From assembly GCF_005889745.1 (NCBI RefSeq), contig NZ_VCKZ01000001.1:38944-102943 (forward strand): a DNA stretch of 64,000 nucleotides. The letters are read 5' to 3'. The position numbers and the translations under genes are program-made. Source of the DNA: Actinomadura geliboluensis. GTDB lineage: Bacteria > Actinomycetota > Actinomycetes > Streptosporangiales > Streptosporangiaceae. Below the pieces are notes generated by a model. That model made no database searches, was not told where the DNA came from, and was given only the letters and a program-made list of their open reading frames with translations. This document shows positions 35,193-42,775 of this stretch, piece after piece; the stretch's first letter is position 1; every line of letters starts with the position of its first letter.

Positions 35193-36380
35193 TTACTCAC
35201 CCTCGGCGGCGGGATAGAGTCGAAAGTCGATGACGACGCAACTCGTTTGCCCGTCTTCGGTGCGGCCAATCCAGACAGGGTAGTATCCGTCGCCCCAGCC
35301 GGCGCGGAAGGCGATAAGGTTCGGCTCGGACTCTGGGCCGGCCAACTCCACCGTGAAACGGCTGTCGAGGAGGACGATCAGGTCGTCCTCGAGCTTCTCT
35401 CTGCTTACCGGCCGAGTCGCATCGAGGAAGGCGACTGTGCCGGTATCCACACCGACCCCGTAAAACTGACCCTCGCCGAGCAGTTCCAGGTCCTCTTCGG
35501 GCCGGATGGCCATTTCCCACTCGCTGGGCGGGGCGTCCAGAAGGGTCACTTTGGCCGCGGCGACACGCACCTCGTTCGTCGTGCGCATCAGCGACACCGT
35601 GACCGGGAACTCGCCCGGTGGCACAGTGATGCGCCGCGCCGTTTCGTCGATCAAGCCAGGGTCCGAGACGATCAGCTGCCCGGACGGGACCCGCAGCAGT
35701 CCAGCATCGGTGAGCTCGACAACGGCCGGACCATCCGGAGTGTCGCGTGTGCCCGGAGTGAACAGCTGCTCGATTCCGGTCGCGCGCAGCGGTCCCTGCT
35801 CATCCTCCATCGAGACCTCGTTCAGGACCACCGTCGTGGCGGGCTCGTGGCCCTGCTGGGTGAGGAACCGTACGAAGACCTGCCAGTCGCCGAATTCCGG
35901 TGCGGGGAGGAGGAAGTCTTGGATGGGAGCCGAGAATCGGCGCACCGTGACGTTTTCCGGCTCGGCGACCGAGGATTGCTCCGACCTGCTGAACTCGGAC
36001 CTGATCTCGACCTCGCCGTTGGCCGATACGGTCGTGGTTTCCTGGACGTCCCACTTACCGGACAAGTACTGCCGCTCGCTGGAGAACTGCCAGCGCGTGT
36101 TCCGGTGGGCCCACAACACCTTCTTGCCGCGGTCGCACTTGAGGTCGATCATCTGCGTGCGATAGGACCTGTCGTCGAACAGATACACACGCCACATTCG
36201 GTTCGGCCAGTATTCGAGCAGCGCCAGCGGCCGCTCCCGCCCGGCCAGCAAGACCGCATAGTCCTCCTCAGCAGCATGTCTACGCGCAGCAACCGCAGGC
36301 GACATCGGATCAGGGTGAGTCAAAGCATGCCCGGAACCCCACATCTCGCCATACGACACATCAAGACTGTCCAGAATCAC
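35193..36380 (-). CDS. DUF4241 domain protein with long N-terminal extension
   Basis: A 395-aa cytoplasmic protein. The C-terminal 190 residues fit DUF4241: DAGLLRVPSGQLIVSDPGL, an FPVTVSLMRTTNEVRVAAAKV strand pair, then GTVAFLDA and AFRAGWGDGYYPVWIGRTEDG. The first 190 residues are a separate, unrecognised beta-rich region (NRMWRVYLFDDRSYRTQMID, TRWQFSSERQYLSGKWD). It starts at GTG 36380. DUF4241 proteins are often found in toxin-immunity or polymorphic settings, but no toxin is visible here. GC content is somewhat lower than its neighbours, consistent with acquisition. Flanked by pseudogenes. Confidence 0.8.
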   Translation of the reverse strand: MILDSLDVSYGEMWGSGHALTHPDPMSPAVAARRHAAEEDYAVLLAGRERPLALLEYWPNRMWRVYLFDDRSYRTQMIDLKCDRGKKVLWAHRNTRWQFSSERQYLSGKWDVQETTTVSANGEVEIRSEFSRSEQSSVAEPENVTVRRFSAPIQDFLLPAPEFGDWQVFVRFLTQQGHEPATTVVLNEVSMEDEQGPLRATGIEQLFTPGTRDTPDGPAVVELTDAGLLRVPSGQLIVSDPGLIDETARRITVPPGEFPVTVSLMRTTNEVRVAAAKVTLLDAPPSEWEMAIRPEEDLELLGEGQFYGVGVDTGTVAFLDATRPVSREKLEDDLIVLLDSRFTVELAGPESEPNLIAFRAGWGDGYYPVWIGRTEDGQTSCVVIDFRLYPAAEGE

Positions 36381-36901
36381 AGACCCACATCTCCCTCATC
36401 GCCAGCAACTGCCCCGAACCGAACTGTGCACCCACCGATGGTGATGCGATCTGTCGGGTTGGGACGGGCCAGGGTGCCGATTCCGCGCCCCCGGGGCCTC
36501 CGCGCCACGCTCACTCGCGCCAAGCAAGGAAACCTGGCGGAACACTAGCGCCCCCGGCCGACATCCCGGATCGAACGGATTCGGCGCCCGTGCCGTCGGG
36601 CCGGCGCGTCCCCGGCGCGCTGGCGGGCCACTCCCTGCCAGCGTTCAGCATCGACCGGGCCGCTCGGAGATCCCCTGTTCCTGGCTCTGCGGGCCCGCTG
36701 ACTACACCGCGCACCCCGCTTCGGACATCCGTTGCAGGACGTCTCCAGGCTTCGAGCTGCGCTCACTGCAGGAGGAGCAGCGGGGCCAGTCCGTCAGATC
36801 AACGCATCGGCTCAAGGTCGGTCTCAAGCCCACTCACACCGCCACCGGTGGCCCGACAAAGGCCGTCGACCGCACTGATCCCCACCAGTCTCGCTAACTG
36901 G
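36381..36901 (+). other. no gene recognised (521 bp)
   Basis: Frames are broken on both strands, with stops roughly every 40-100 codons and no recognisable domains. It lies between an isolated DUF4241 gene and a truncated oxidoreductase and looks like decayed DNA. Confidence 0.5.
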
Positions 36902-37123
36902 TCACGCTGATCCACGCTGATGCCAGGTCTCAATGCGGCCCCGCCGGATGTTCTGGAACTTCTTCGACCGGCCCAGCGTGCCCCCGCCGATGACGATCGG
37001 ACCGCTGCCGGCGGGGACGAAGAAGTTGGCCGGGTTGTTCTGCACCCGTCCGGCGGGCGAGCCGATGGCCAGGCGCCCGATGGGTCGGGCGGCCTGCTGG
37101 TCGAACTCTGCCGGAGCGGGCAT
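36902..37123 (-). pseudogene. truncated PPOX-class (F420/FMN split-barrel) oxidoreductase
   Basis: A 73-codon frame begins like split-barrel pyridoxamine-oxidase-related proteins: IGRLAIGSPAGRVQNNPANFFV, then GPIVIGGGTLGRSKKFQNIRR. After this point, where the family continues with a VALVVDD strand and about 60 more residues, the sequence becomes unrelated and ends. The C-terminal half is lost. Confidence 0.65.
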
Positions 37124-37148
37124 CGAACTGTCCTGCGGGGAGGTGGCC

Positions 37149-37775
37149 TCACCTGCCGGTGTCGGAGGCAGTTTCGCCGGGCTCAGCGGGTCGGTCGTAG
37201 GTGAGGAACGCGGCGCCGCTGCCGAGCACGGTGTGGTCGGTCAGTTCCCACTTGCGCGGATCGAAGGCGGCCGTGCGCGAGAAGAGCGGGATGCCTGTGC
37301 CGATGGTCAGCGGGCCCACCTTGAGGATGAGCCGGTCGATCTCGCCGTACAGGGCGCCGGCGAGTTCGCCACCGCCGACCAGCCAGATGTCCTTGCCGTC
37401 CTGACGCTTGAGCTCCCGGACCTTCTCTGCGGGGTCGGTGGCGACGATCTCGACGGCGGGGTCGGGGCTCTCGGCGAGGGTCCGGGAGAAGACCAGGTGT
37501 CGCAGGTGCGGATACGCGTCGGCGATCCCGGCCTTCAACCCGATCTCGTAGCTGTGGCGCCCTTCCAGGACGGTGTCGAAGCAGGTGCCCTCGGCGGTGA
37601 CCGAGAGCGCGGACCGCGCCGGTCCGGGGAGAGTCTCGGGGTAGTTGGCCACGAGGTGCTCGATGTAGTCGGCGGGGATGGGCCAGAAGCCGTCCGGACC
37701 GGTGGGGTCGGCGCCGTCCGGTCCGGCGATGAAGCCGTCGAGGGTGGTGGCGATGTAGTAGACGAGCTTTCGCAT
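37149..37775 (-). CDS. RibD C-terminal / dihydrofolate reductase-family protein 1
   Basis: A 208-aa NADPH-dependent reductase fold protein. Landmarks: KLVYYIATTLDGFIAGPDG at the start, the DIWLVGGGELAGAL nucleotide-binding segment and a terminal LTYDRPA strand. The active-site acid region GRHSYEIGLKAG is present. In actinomycetes these are usually stand-alone reductases of unknown substrate. It is divergent from a TetR gene, with matching repeats between them, which suggests repression by that protein. Confidence 0.9.
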   Translation of the reverse strand: MRKLVYYIATTLDGFIAGPDGADPTGPDGFWPIPADYIEHLVANYPETLPGPARSALSVTAEGTCFDTVLEGRHSYEIGLKAGIADAYPHLRHLVFSRTLAESPDPAVEIVATDPAEKVRELKRQDGKDIWLVGGGELAGALYGEIDRLILKVGPLTIGTGIPLFSRTAAFDPRKWELTDHTVLGSGAAFLTYDRPAEPGETASDTGR

Positions 37776-37793
37776 GGAGACGCCCTTCTGATC

Positions 37794-37850
37794 ACTGCAG
37801 TCGTAGTACTGTGGTTGAAGTGCTTTGAACCTTAGTACTGCACTTGCAGT
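37794..37850. promoter_or_regulatory. candidate TetR operators between reductase 1 and TetR
   Basis: The divergent promoter contains ACTGCA-CT-TGCAGT (37837-37850, a perfect 6-2-6 inverted repeat), ACTGCAG at 37794-37800, and two direct copies of TAGTACTG at 37804 and 37833. The density of related half-sites is typical of a TetR-controlled divergent promoter. Confidence 0.55.
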
Positions 37851-37879
37851 GGTGTCAATCGTCCTTCGTGGAGGCCCCC

Positions 37880-38449
37880 ATGCGGCAGAACCCGACCCGG
37901 CGCACCGCGCTCCTCGACGCCGCCATCGACGTCCTGGCCCGGGAAGGCTCGCGCGGTCTGACGCTGCGCGCGATCGACAAGCAGGCGGGCGTGCCCACCG
38001 GCACCGCCTCCAACTACTTCGCCAACCGGGACGAGCTGCTCGCCCAGGTGATGCGCCGCACCCGCGAGCGCCTCACCCCCGATCCCGAGGCGCTAGCCGA
38101 GACCATGAAGCAGGCACCGTCGCACGAGTTGGTCACCGAGTTGATGCGCCAGTTGCTGGCCCGAATGCGCAACGACCGCGCCGGCAACCTCGCCATGCTG
38201 GAGCTGCGCCTGGAGGCCACCCGCCGCGCCGGCCTGAACGCCGAGCTCAGCGGGTTCCTCACCGAGGAGCATCGGGAGATCATCGACTACCACGTGAACG
38301 CGGGCCTGCCAGGCGACCGCACCGGCGTCGCCCTGCTCTACTTCGCCATGTCCGGGCTGATCGCGGACGACCTAACCGCCCCCGCCCTCCTGGAGCCCTA
38401 CTCGACCGACGACCTCATCGAGCAAATGGTGGACCGCCTCCTCCCCTGA
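37880..38449 (+). CDS. TetR-family transcriptional regulator
   Basis: A 189-aa regulator. Its helix-turn-helix is in LRAIDKQAGVPTGTASNYFANRDELL near residue 35, with a SNYFANRDEL recognition end. The C-terminal part is a helical ligand domain of the TetR_C family. ATG 37880 has a GGAGG site; upstream starts do not. The divergent reductase is the likely target. Confidence 0.9.
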   Translation: MRQNPTRRTALLDAAIDVLAREGSRGLTLRAIDKQAGVPTGTASNYFANRDELLAQVMRRTRERLTPDPEALAETMKQAPSHELVTELMRQLLARMRNDRAGNLAMLELRLEATRRAGLNAELSGFLTEEHREIIDYHVNAGLPGDRTGVALLYFAMSGLIADDLTAPALLEPYSTDDLIEQMVDRLLP

Positions 38450-38517
38450 CCACCGTTCCGCTGGCGGACGTCCTCCCAGGCGGCTGGCGCTCGGCATTTT
38501 GCATCTGGGCCGACGCC

Positions 38518-38688
38518 ATGATCGCTGGCGGAGAACTCGATCGCGGCCAAGCCGAGGCAGGCCAGGCCATCGACCGGCTCGGAACCGCTGAGGAGATCGC
38601 CCAGGCCGTACTGTGGCTGTGCAGCCCCGGCGCCGGCTACGTCACCGGCGTCGCACTCCCGGTCGACGGCGACTTCACCGCCCAATGA
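38518..38688 (+). pseudogene. C-terminal remnant of a short-chain dehydrogenase (SDR)
   Basis: The last 50 codons of an open frame read as the end of a classical SDR: DRLGTAEEIAQAVLWLCSPG, then GYVTGVALPVDGDF, a typical cofactor-domain tail. The Rossmann half with the GxGxxG and YxxxK motifs is absent, replaced by the 3' end of the TetR gene. It is a deletion remnant. Confidence 0.7.
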
Positions 38689-39195
38689 CCCCGAGGAGCC
38701 GCGCTGGCACCGCCTTCAGAGGGTTCGGAACAGACGCTTAGCTTGATGTTCAACCCGTGGTCAGTGGGTCGGAGTCGTTACATCGTTGCCCTGCGCTGCA
38801 GTTCCGCCGGGCACAGCCGTAGCAGGCCGGTCAGGTCGACGTCCTGGTAACGGTAGGGAACCGCGGTCGTCCCTGCCTTTGGACGCCGAGGCTTGGAGAG
38901 ACGCGAGCTGCTTCACCACGTGCAGATCGGCGTCTGAGAGCCCGGCGGCGTGCTGGTCCATCAGCTGTTCAAGTGCCTGGATCGCCTGCCGGCGCTCGCG
39001 GTCTCGATCACGCCAAGGAAAACGTCGGCGATCAACCTGGCCACCTCGGCCACCGCGCCCACGCCGAGCGCGGCGACCGTGTGCCCACTCCTCGGCGCCT
39101 GGACCGGGCGTCCTGACGTCGGTCGTTCGCCCCCTATTAAGGTCTTGTTCCGCGCCCGCCGGCGCGGGTCTGGCGGCCGTCCGGAACGGCGGACG
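38689..39195 (+). other. no confident gene (507 bp)
   Basis: A minus-strand stretch at about 38850-39030 has a protein-like helix (RRQAIQALEQLMDQHAAGL, then LHVVKQLASLQAS), but it lacks a start, runs into low-complexity Pro/Arg sequence and matches no family I recognise. It is probably a degraded gene piece. Nothing else is visible. Confidence 0.4.
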
Positions 39196-39801
39196 TCACC
39201 CAGGGACGCCGAGCGGCGGGTGCTCGAGCACGCGGGGCTTGTACTCGACCAGCTGGATGCGGCCGTCGAAGGTGCGGTGCTCGATCATCTCAAGGGCAAC
39301 GTCCGGATAGCCGTCGTAGATGCGTTCTTCGCCCGTGGCCCCGGTGATCACCGGGAACATCACGACCCGGAAGCGGTCGACGAGTCCGGCTCGTAGCAGG
39401 GACCGGCACAGGCTGAGGCTGCCGATCGTGCTGAGGAGCCCGGAGCCACTCGACTTCATGGCGCGGACCGCCTCGACGGCGTCGTCGCGGACGAGCGTGG
39501 AGTTGGCCCACGTCAGTGGGTCCTCGAGTGAGGAGGAGAACACCACCTTGGTGGCTTGCGTGAGCTCGTCGACGGACGCCTCTTCCTCGGGCCTGAACTC
39601 GTCTTGGCCGCTGGGGACCTCACCTGCGGCGAAGCCCGACATCAGGCGGTAGGTGTTCGCTCCCATCAGGTAGGTGGCCTCGGGCTGCTCGCCGAGCCAT
39701 GCGAGATACTCCGGGCCCTCGAGGCCCCAGAACCCGGGCCATCCTTCTCCCGACGCGTAGCCGTCGAGGGAGGTGATGAAGTCGAGGAGAAGCTCCGACA
39801 T
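39196..39801 (-). CDS. RibD C-terminal / dihydrofolate reductase-family protein 2
   Basis: A 201-aa reductase-fold protein: LLLDFITSLDGYASGEGWPGFWG at the N-terminus, LMGANTYRLM (active-site helix), STIGSLSLCRSLLRAGLVDRF and FPVITGATGEERIY. It is only distantly related to reductase 1, so it is not a recent duplicate. An AGGAAAGGA site precedes the ATG. Function unknown; no partner nearby. Confidence 0.88.
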   Translation of the reverse strand: MSELLLDFITSLDGYASGEGWPGFWGLEGPEYLAWLGEQPEATYLMGANTYRLMSGFAAGEVPSGQDEFRPEEEASVDELTQATKVVFSSSLEDPLTWANSTLVRDDAVEAVRAMKSSGSGLLSTIGSLSLCRSLLRAGLVDRFRVVMFPVITGATGEERIYDGYPDVALEMIEHRTFDGRIQLVEYKPRVLEHPPLGVPG

Positions 39802-40307
39802 GGCGGTGTCCTTTCCTAGGTGTCACGAGCTTGGACCAGCCGGGAGCCACAAACTCATCGGCCGCGCTGTGGAGATCCCGCACGGATTGGTGGATCGTGG
39901 TGACCGTCAAGCTCTCTTGGAGCGGCCCGCGCACCAGTGAACGTAGATCTCGACGATGTCGGCGACGGTGAACGTTCTCCTTGCCGGCCGGTGCGTCTGT
40001 TGCCCCCTCGGCTCACAGGTCAAAGGACCGCGATGACTCCAAGAGGCCCCGGACCCTCAACCAAGGTCATCCTCGGCGTCCCATGATCAACCAGGGCGTT
40101 CAGTTCCGTAAGGCAAGCCAACGTGCGAGACCGGGACCAAGCGGTTGCGGCGGAACCGGCCGACCTCACCTTCATTGTCCGACCAGCGGTAAAAGGCATC
40201 CATGCCGCATTCTTTGAACTGCACATATTCCCTCAAGGACGTCCCGCTTGCTCTCCGGCGGGAAATTGGATATCGACTCTGGGATTGGCGCGGTATTCTG
40301 GGGCGCT
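39802..40307 (+). other. non-coding stretch (506 bp)
   Basis: No ORF has a start, ribosome binding site and composition consistent with coding. The right-hand end contains a TATTCT -10-like hexamer (40294-40299) eight bases before the GTG of the histidine phosphatase gene, suggesting a leaderless transcript. Confidence 0.45.
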
Positions 40308-40862
40308 GTGACGATCTTCTATGTGGTGCAGCATGGCGAGAAGGAGCGGCTGCCTGGCGACCCGGGATTGACCGATCTCGGCCGCTGGCAGGCTGACCGT
40401 ACGGCCATGTGGCTGCGCCAAGCAGAGGTCATGTCGGTGTTCAGCAGTCCGATGCGGCGGGCTCGCGAGACTGCCGATTTGATCGCCTCGGTGATCAACA
40501 CCCCGGTCCGCGAGGACACGCGGTTGCGAGAACGGATGAACTGGGACGGCTCTCAGCCGTTCGATGAGTTCCTGACTGAGTGGGCGGCCTCAGTCCGTGA
40601 TCGCGATTTCGTGCCTCAGGCCGGCGACTCCTCGCGCCAGGCCGGTGAACGGTTTCGCTCCTTCCTCCGGGACGTCGCGACGGGGCCCGAGGTGATCGTG
40701 GTCTGCACTCATGGCGGTGTGACGGTGGACTTGCTACGGACTCTGGTCGGTGACCAGGAATTGGATCCGCGGTTGCTCGCTGAGGGCATCCCGTCATGTG
40801 CGATCACGACTCTTCAAGATCAGACGGTCCTGGATATTGCTTCGGTGAACCATCTGGAGTAA
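40308..40862 (+). CDS. histidine phosphatase superfamily protein with a QHGE active-site motif
   Basis: A 184-aa phosphoglycerate-mutase-like protein. The catalytic histidine lies in YVVQHGEKE, where the family norm is RHGE. LTDLGRWQADRTAMWL, the SSPMRRARETAD phosphate-pocket arginine and the second histidine in VCTHGGVTVDLL are all normal. The Arg-to-Gln change in the first motif may lower phosphatase activity or shift specificity. GTG 40308 is used because it is preceded by a -10-like hexamer rather than a Shine-Dalgarno site. Confidence 0.85.
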   Translation: MTIFYVVQHGEKERLPGDPGLTDLGRWQADRTAMWLRQAEVMSVFSSPMRRARETADLIASVINTPVREDTRLRERMNWDGSQPFDEFLTEWAASVRDRDFVPQAGDSSRQAGERFRSFLRDVATGPEVIVVCTHGGVTVDLLRTLVGDQELDPRLLAEGIPSCAITTLQDQTVLDIASVNHLE

Positions 40863-40875
40863 GAACGCGGCGGGT

Positions 40876-41060
40876 TACTTCTTCCCACTGGCCATGAAGG
40901 GCAGCCCGAGGTCAACTGGTGCGGCGCGTGAGAGCCGGTTCATCCGGGCGAGTTCGTCTTCGGCCCCGGCGAGGCCGACCTTGAGTCCCTCGGCCTCGCC
41001 GAACCAGCCCTCGCGTTGGGCTTCGGCGATCCGGTCGATGGGGTCGGTCGACCCGGTCGG
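40876..41060 (-). pseudogene. C-terminal fragment resembling an integrase or recombinase tail
   Basis: A minus-strand frame ending at TAA 40876-40878 reads IDRIAEAQREGWFGEAEGLK, then GLAGAEDELARMNRL and DLGLPFMASGKK. This resembles the charged C-terminal tail found on some actinobacterial integrases. No catalytic domain is present upstream, where sequence passes into a transporter remnant on the other strand. Assignment is tentative. Confidence 0.4.
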
Positions 41061-41079
41061 CGGGCTGCCGCTGCTCCTC

Positions 41080-41510
41080 GTCGGCGCTGTCCTCCATCAG
41101 CGGTGACCTGGGCAACGCGCTCGGGGTCGCCACCCTCGGCAGCCTCGGCACCGCCGTCTACCGCGACACCATCACGCCCCCGCCGGAATCCCCGCCGACG
41201 CCACCGAGACCGCCGCCGCGAGTATGAAGGACGCCCTTACCACCCCGCCCAGGAACTGCCCGCCAGCCCCGCGAAGGCCCTGACAACCGCCGCCGAAGCC
41301 ACCTACACCAACGGGCTCAACGCGATCGGCCTCACCCGTGCCCTCATCACCGCGATCAGCGCGATCAGCGCGATCAGCGCGGTCATCTCACTCAGCATGC
41401 TGCGCGGGCACCGCTGCGGCATCCCGGCCAGTGATACCTCACCGCAGCGGGACGACCAGCGGAAAGGCCACACCGAGGCGGCAGCCAAAGCACTGTCGAC
41501 GCCCGACTGA
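41080..41510 (+). pseudogene. C-terminal remnant of a DHA2-type MFS transporter
   Basis: Plus-strand pieces in two frames give the end of a QacA/EmrB-type pump: DLGNALGVATLGSLGTAVYRDTI in one frame, then AQELPASPAKALTTAA-type sequence and GLNAIGLTRALITAISAI in another. At least one frameshift and loss of everything before helix 12 make it non-functional. It contains a short tandem repeat. Confidence 0.7.
41352..41378 (+). repeat. three tandem 9-bp units (GCGATCAGC)
   Basis: Three perfect consecutive copies of a 9-mer encode an Ile-Ser-Ala repeat in the decayed transporter helix, followed by a diverged fourth unit. Probably slippage within a pseudogene. Confidence 0.8.
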
Positions 41511-41671
41511 ACGGTCGAGATCGGCGACGTCGCACGCCGGCTGCCTGCACCCACCGCGCCCGGCCAATCGGTGCGCGATGTCCGGGTGTCCGTTGTCCGT
41601 TTCGCAGGACGGTGACGCCGACGCTCGTTCGGGGTTGTGGGGGCGGTCGGCGGGCGGGAGGATCCTGCCCT

Positions 41672-42463
41672 GTGACCGCGAGGAGAAGGGCAGCGGTGGG
41701 AAACATCGGATGGCTTGGCCAGACGGTCCTGATCGGCGCGGGCACCGTGGCCGCGGCCGGGGCCGTGACGGCACTGTTGCTGCTTTCGACTGATTCGTCC
41801 GGGCCGACGGAGGCGGCGGCCGAGCGCCTGGCGGGGGCGCAGGTGTTGCCCAGCAACAGCCCTGCACAGCTTGCCCTGGTTCGCGCTTGTATGGTCGGCG
41901 ATCCTCTCGTCATGGCGCCGGTCCAGGGCGATCCGATGAACCCTCAGCGGCTGACCGGGTCGGGGACGGCCGTGTCCGACTTCCGGGTTCTGGCCGAGTC
42001 CGTTCGCGACGCCCGTGGACGGACGGTCTTGCTCGGCAGCGGGACGGCGTACCGGCTGTGCATGCTCGATCGATCCGGCAAGCCGACCCCGAATGACCGG
42101 GCTCCCAATCAGTCCGCCCGCGTCTGGGGTGTTCCTTTGACAATCGTCCCCGACCACGTGATCTATGACGACACAGGCGGCGGTGATCTGCGCTTCGACG
42201 ATCCCGCCTCCAGAAAGGGCTGGGAACTGCATGTCGCCGGACGGGTCATGCCGGGTGGCACGCGCATCACCTTCACGGGCCCGGACGGCAACTCAGTGCA
42301 GGCCCCGGTGACCGATCGCTTCTTCGTCCTCAGGAGAAGCGGCGGCGGCGCGAACGGTCCCACGCCCGGTGGTGGAATGGTTTCTGTGACCGTCAAGCTC
42401 TACAACGGTGACCAGGTTGTGAAGGAGTACTCCACGCAGATCGACGCGGCCATCATGGGGTAG
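41672..42463 (+). CDS. membrane-anchored or secreted protein of unknown function
   Basis: A 263-aa protein with a basic start, a hydrophobic segment at about residues 12-40 (TVLIGAGTVAAAGAVTALLLL), then a hydrophilic domain outside the membrane. The outer part has two cysteines (RACMVG, RLCMLD) and beta-strand patterns such as WELHVAGRVMPGGTRITFTG. No known family. GTG 41672 and GTG 41696 are both possible starts. The 312 bp between it and the kinase gene hold no recognisable gene. Confidence 0.7.
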   Translation: MTARRRAAVGNIGWLGQTVLIGAGTVAAAGAVTALLLLSTDSSGPTEAAAERLAGAQVLPSNSPAQLALVRACMVGDPLVMAPVQGDPMNPQRLTGSGTAVSDFRVLAESVRDARGRTVLLGSGTAYRLCMLDRSGKPTPNDRAPNQSARVWGVPLTIVPDHVIYDDTGGGDLRFDDPASRKGWELHVAGRVMPGGTRITFTGPDGNSVQAPVTDRFFVLRRSGGGANGPTPGGGMVSVTVKLYNGDQVVKEYSTQIDAAIMG

Positions 42464-42775
42464 CCCGGCCGGCGCAGAACGTCCGGCGGCACCTGTCAGG
42501 GGCACGCCGACCGTGCACCGGCGGGGCATCGCGGCAAATCCCTCGGGCTGCCGGTCACCGCCGCCTCGCTTCAGGATGCGGCCAGCGAGGCACCGGCCCG
42601 CTGGCTGTCGGCCACGGGATTGCGGCGGGTTTCTGTGCGCTCGACCGGGCGCGATCCGAACCGGTCGCGTGAATCGTGCCTGGCACACCGCAATGGTGAT
42701 TCGGCCCGTTCTCCACTGGACCCGAGGTGCATGCGTTGGAGATCATTCAGGCGTGCGGGCGGGATGGGAGCGGGG

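Noticed and set aside
38761..38961. Minus-strand ORF with an ALEQLMDQHAAGL-type helix
   Set aside because: The helix looks protein-like but has no start signal and runs into low-complexity sequence; no family could be named.
41352..41387. Short tandem repeat as a CRISPR or regulatory array
   Set aside because: Units are 9 bp with no spacers and lie in the coding frame of a decayed transporter helix; simple slippage explains them.
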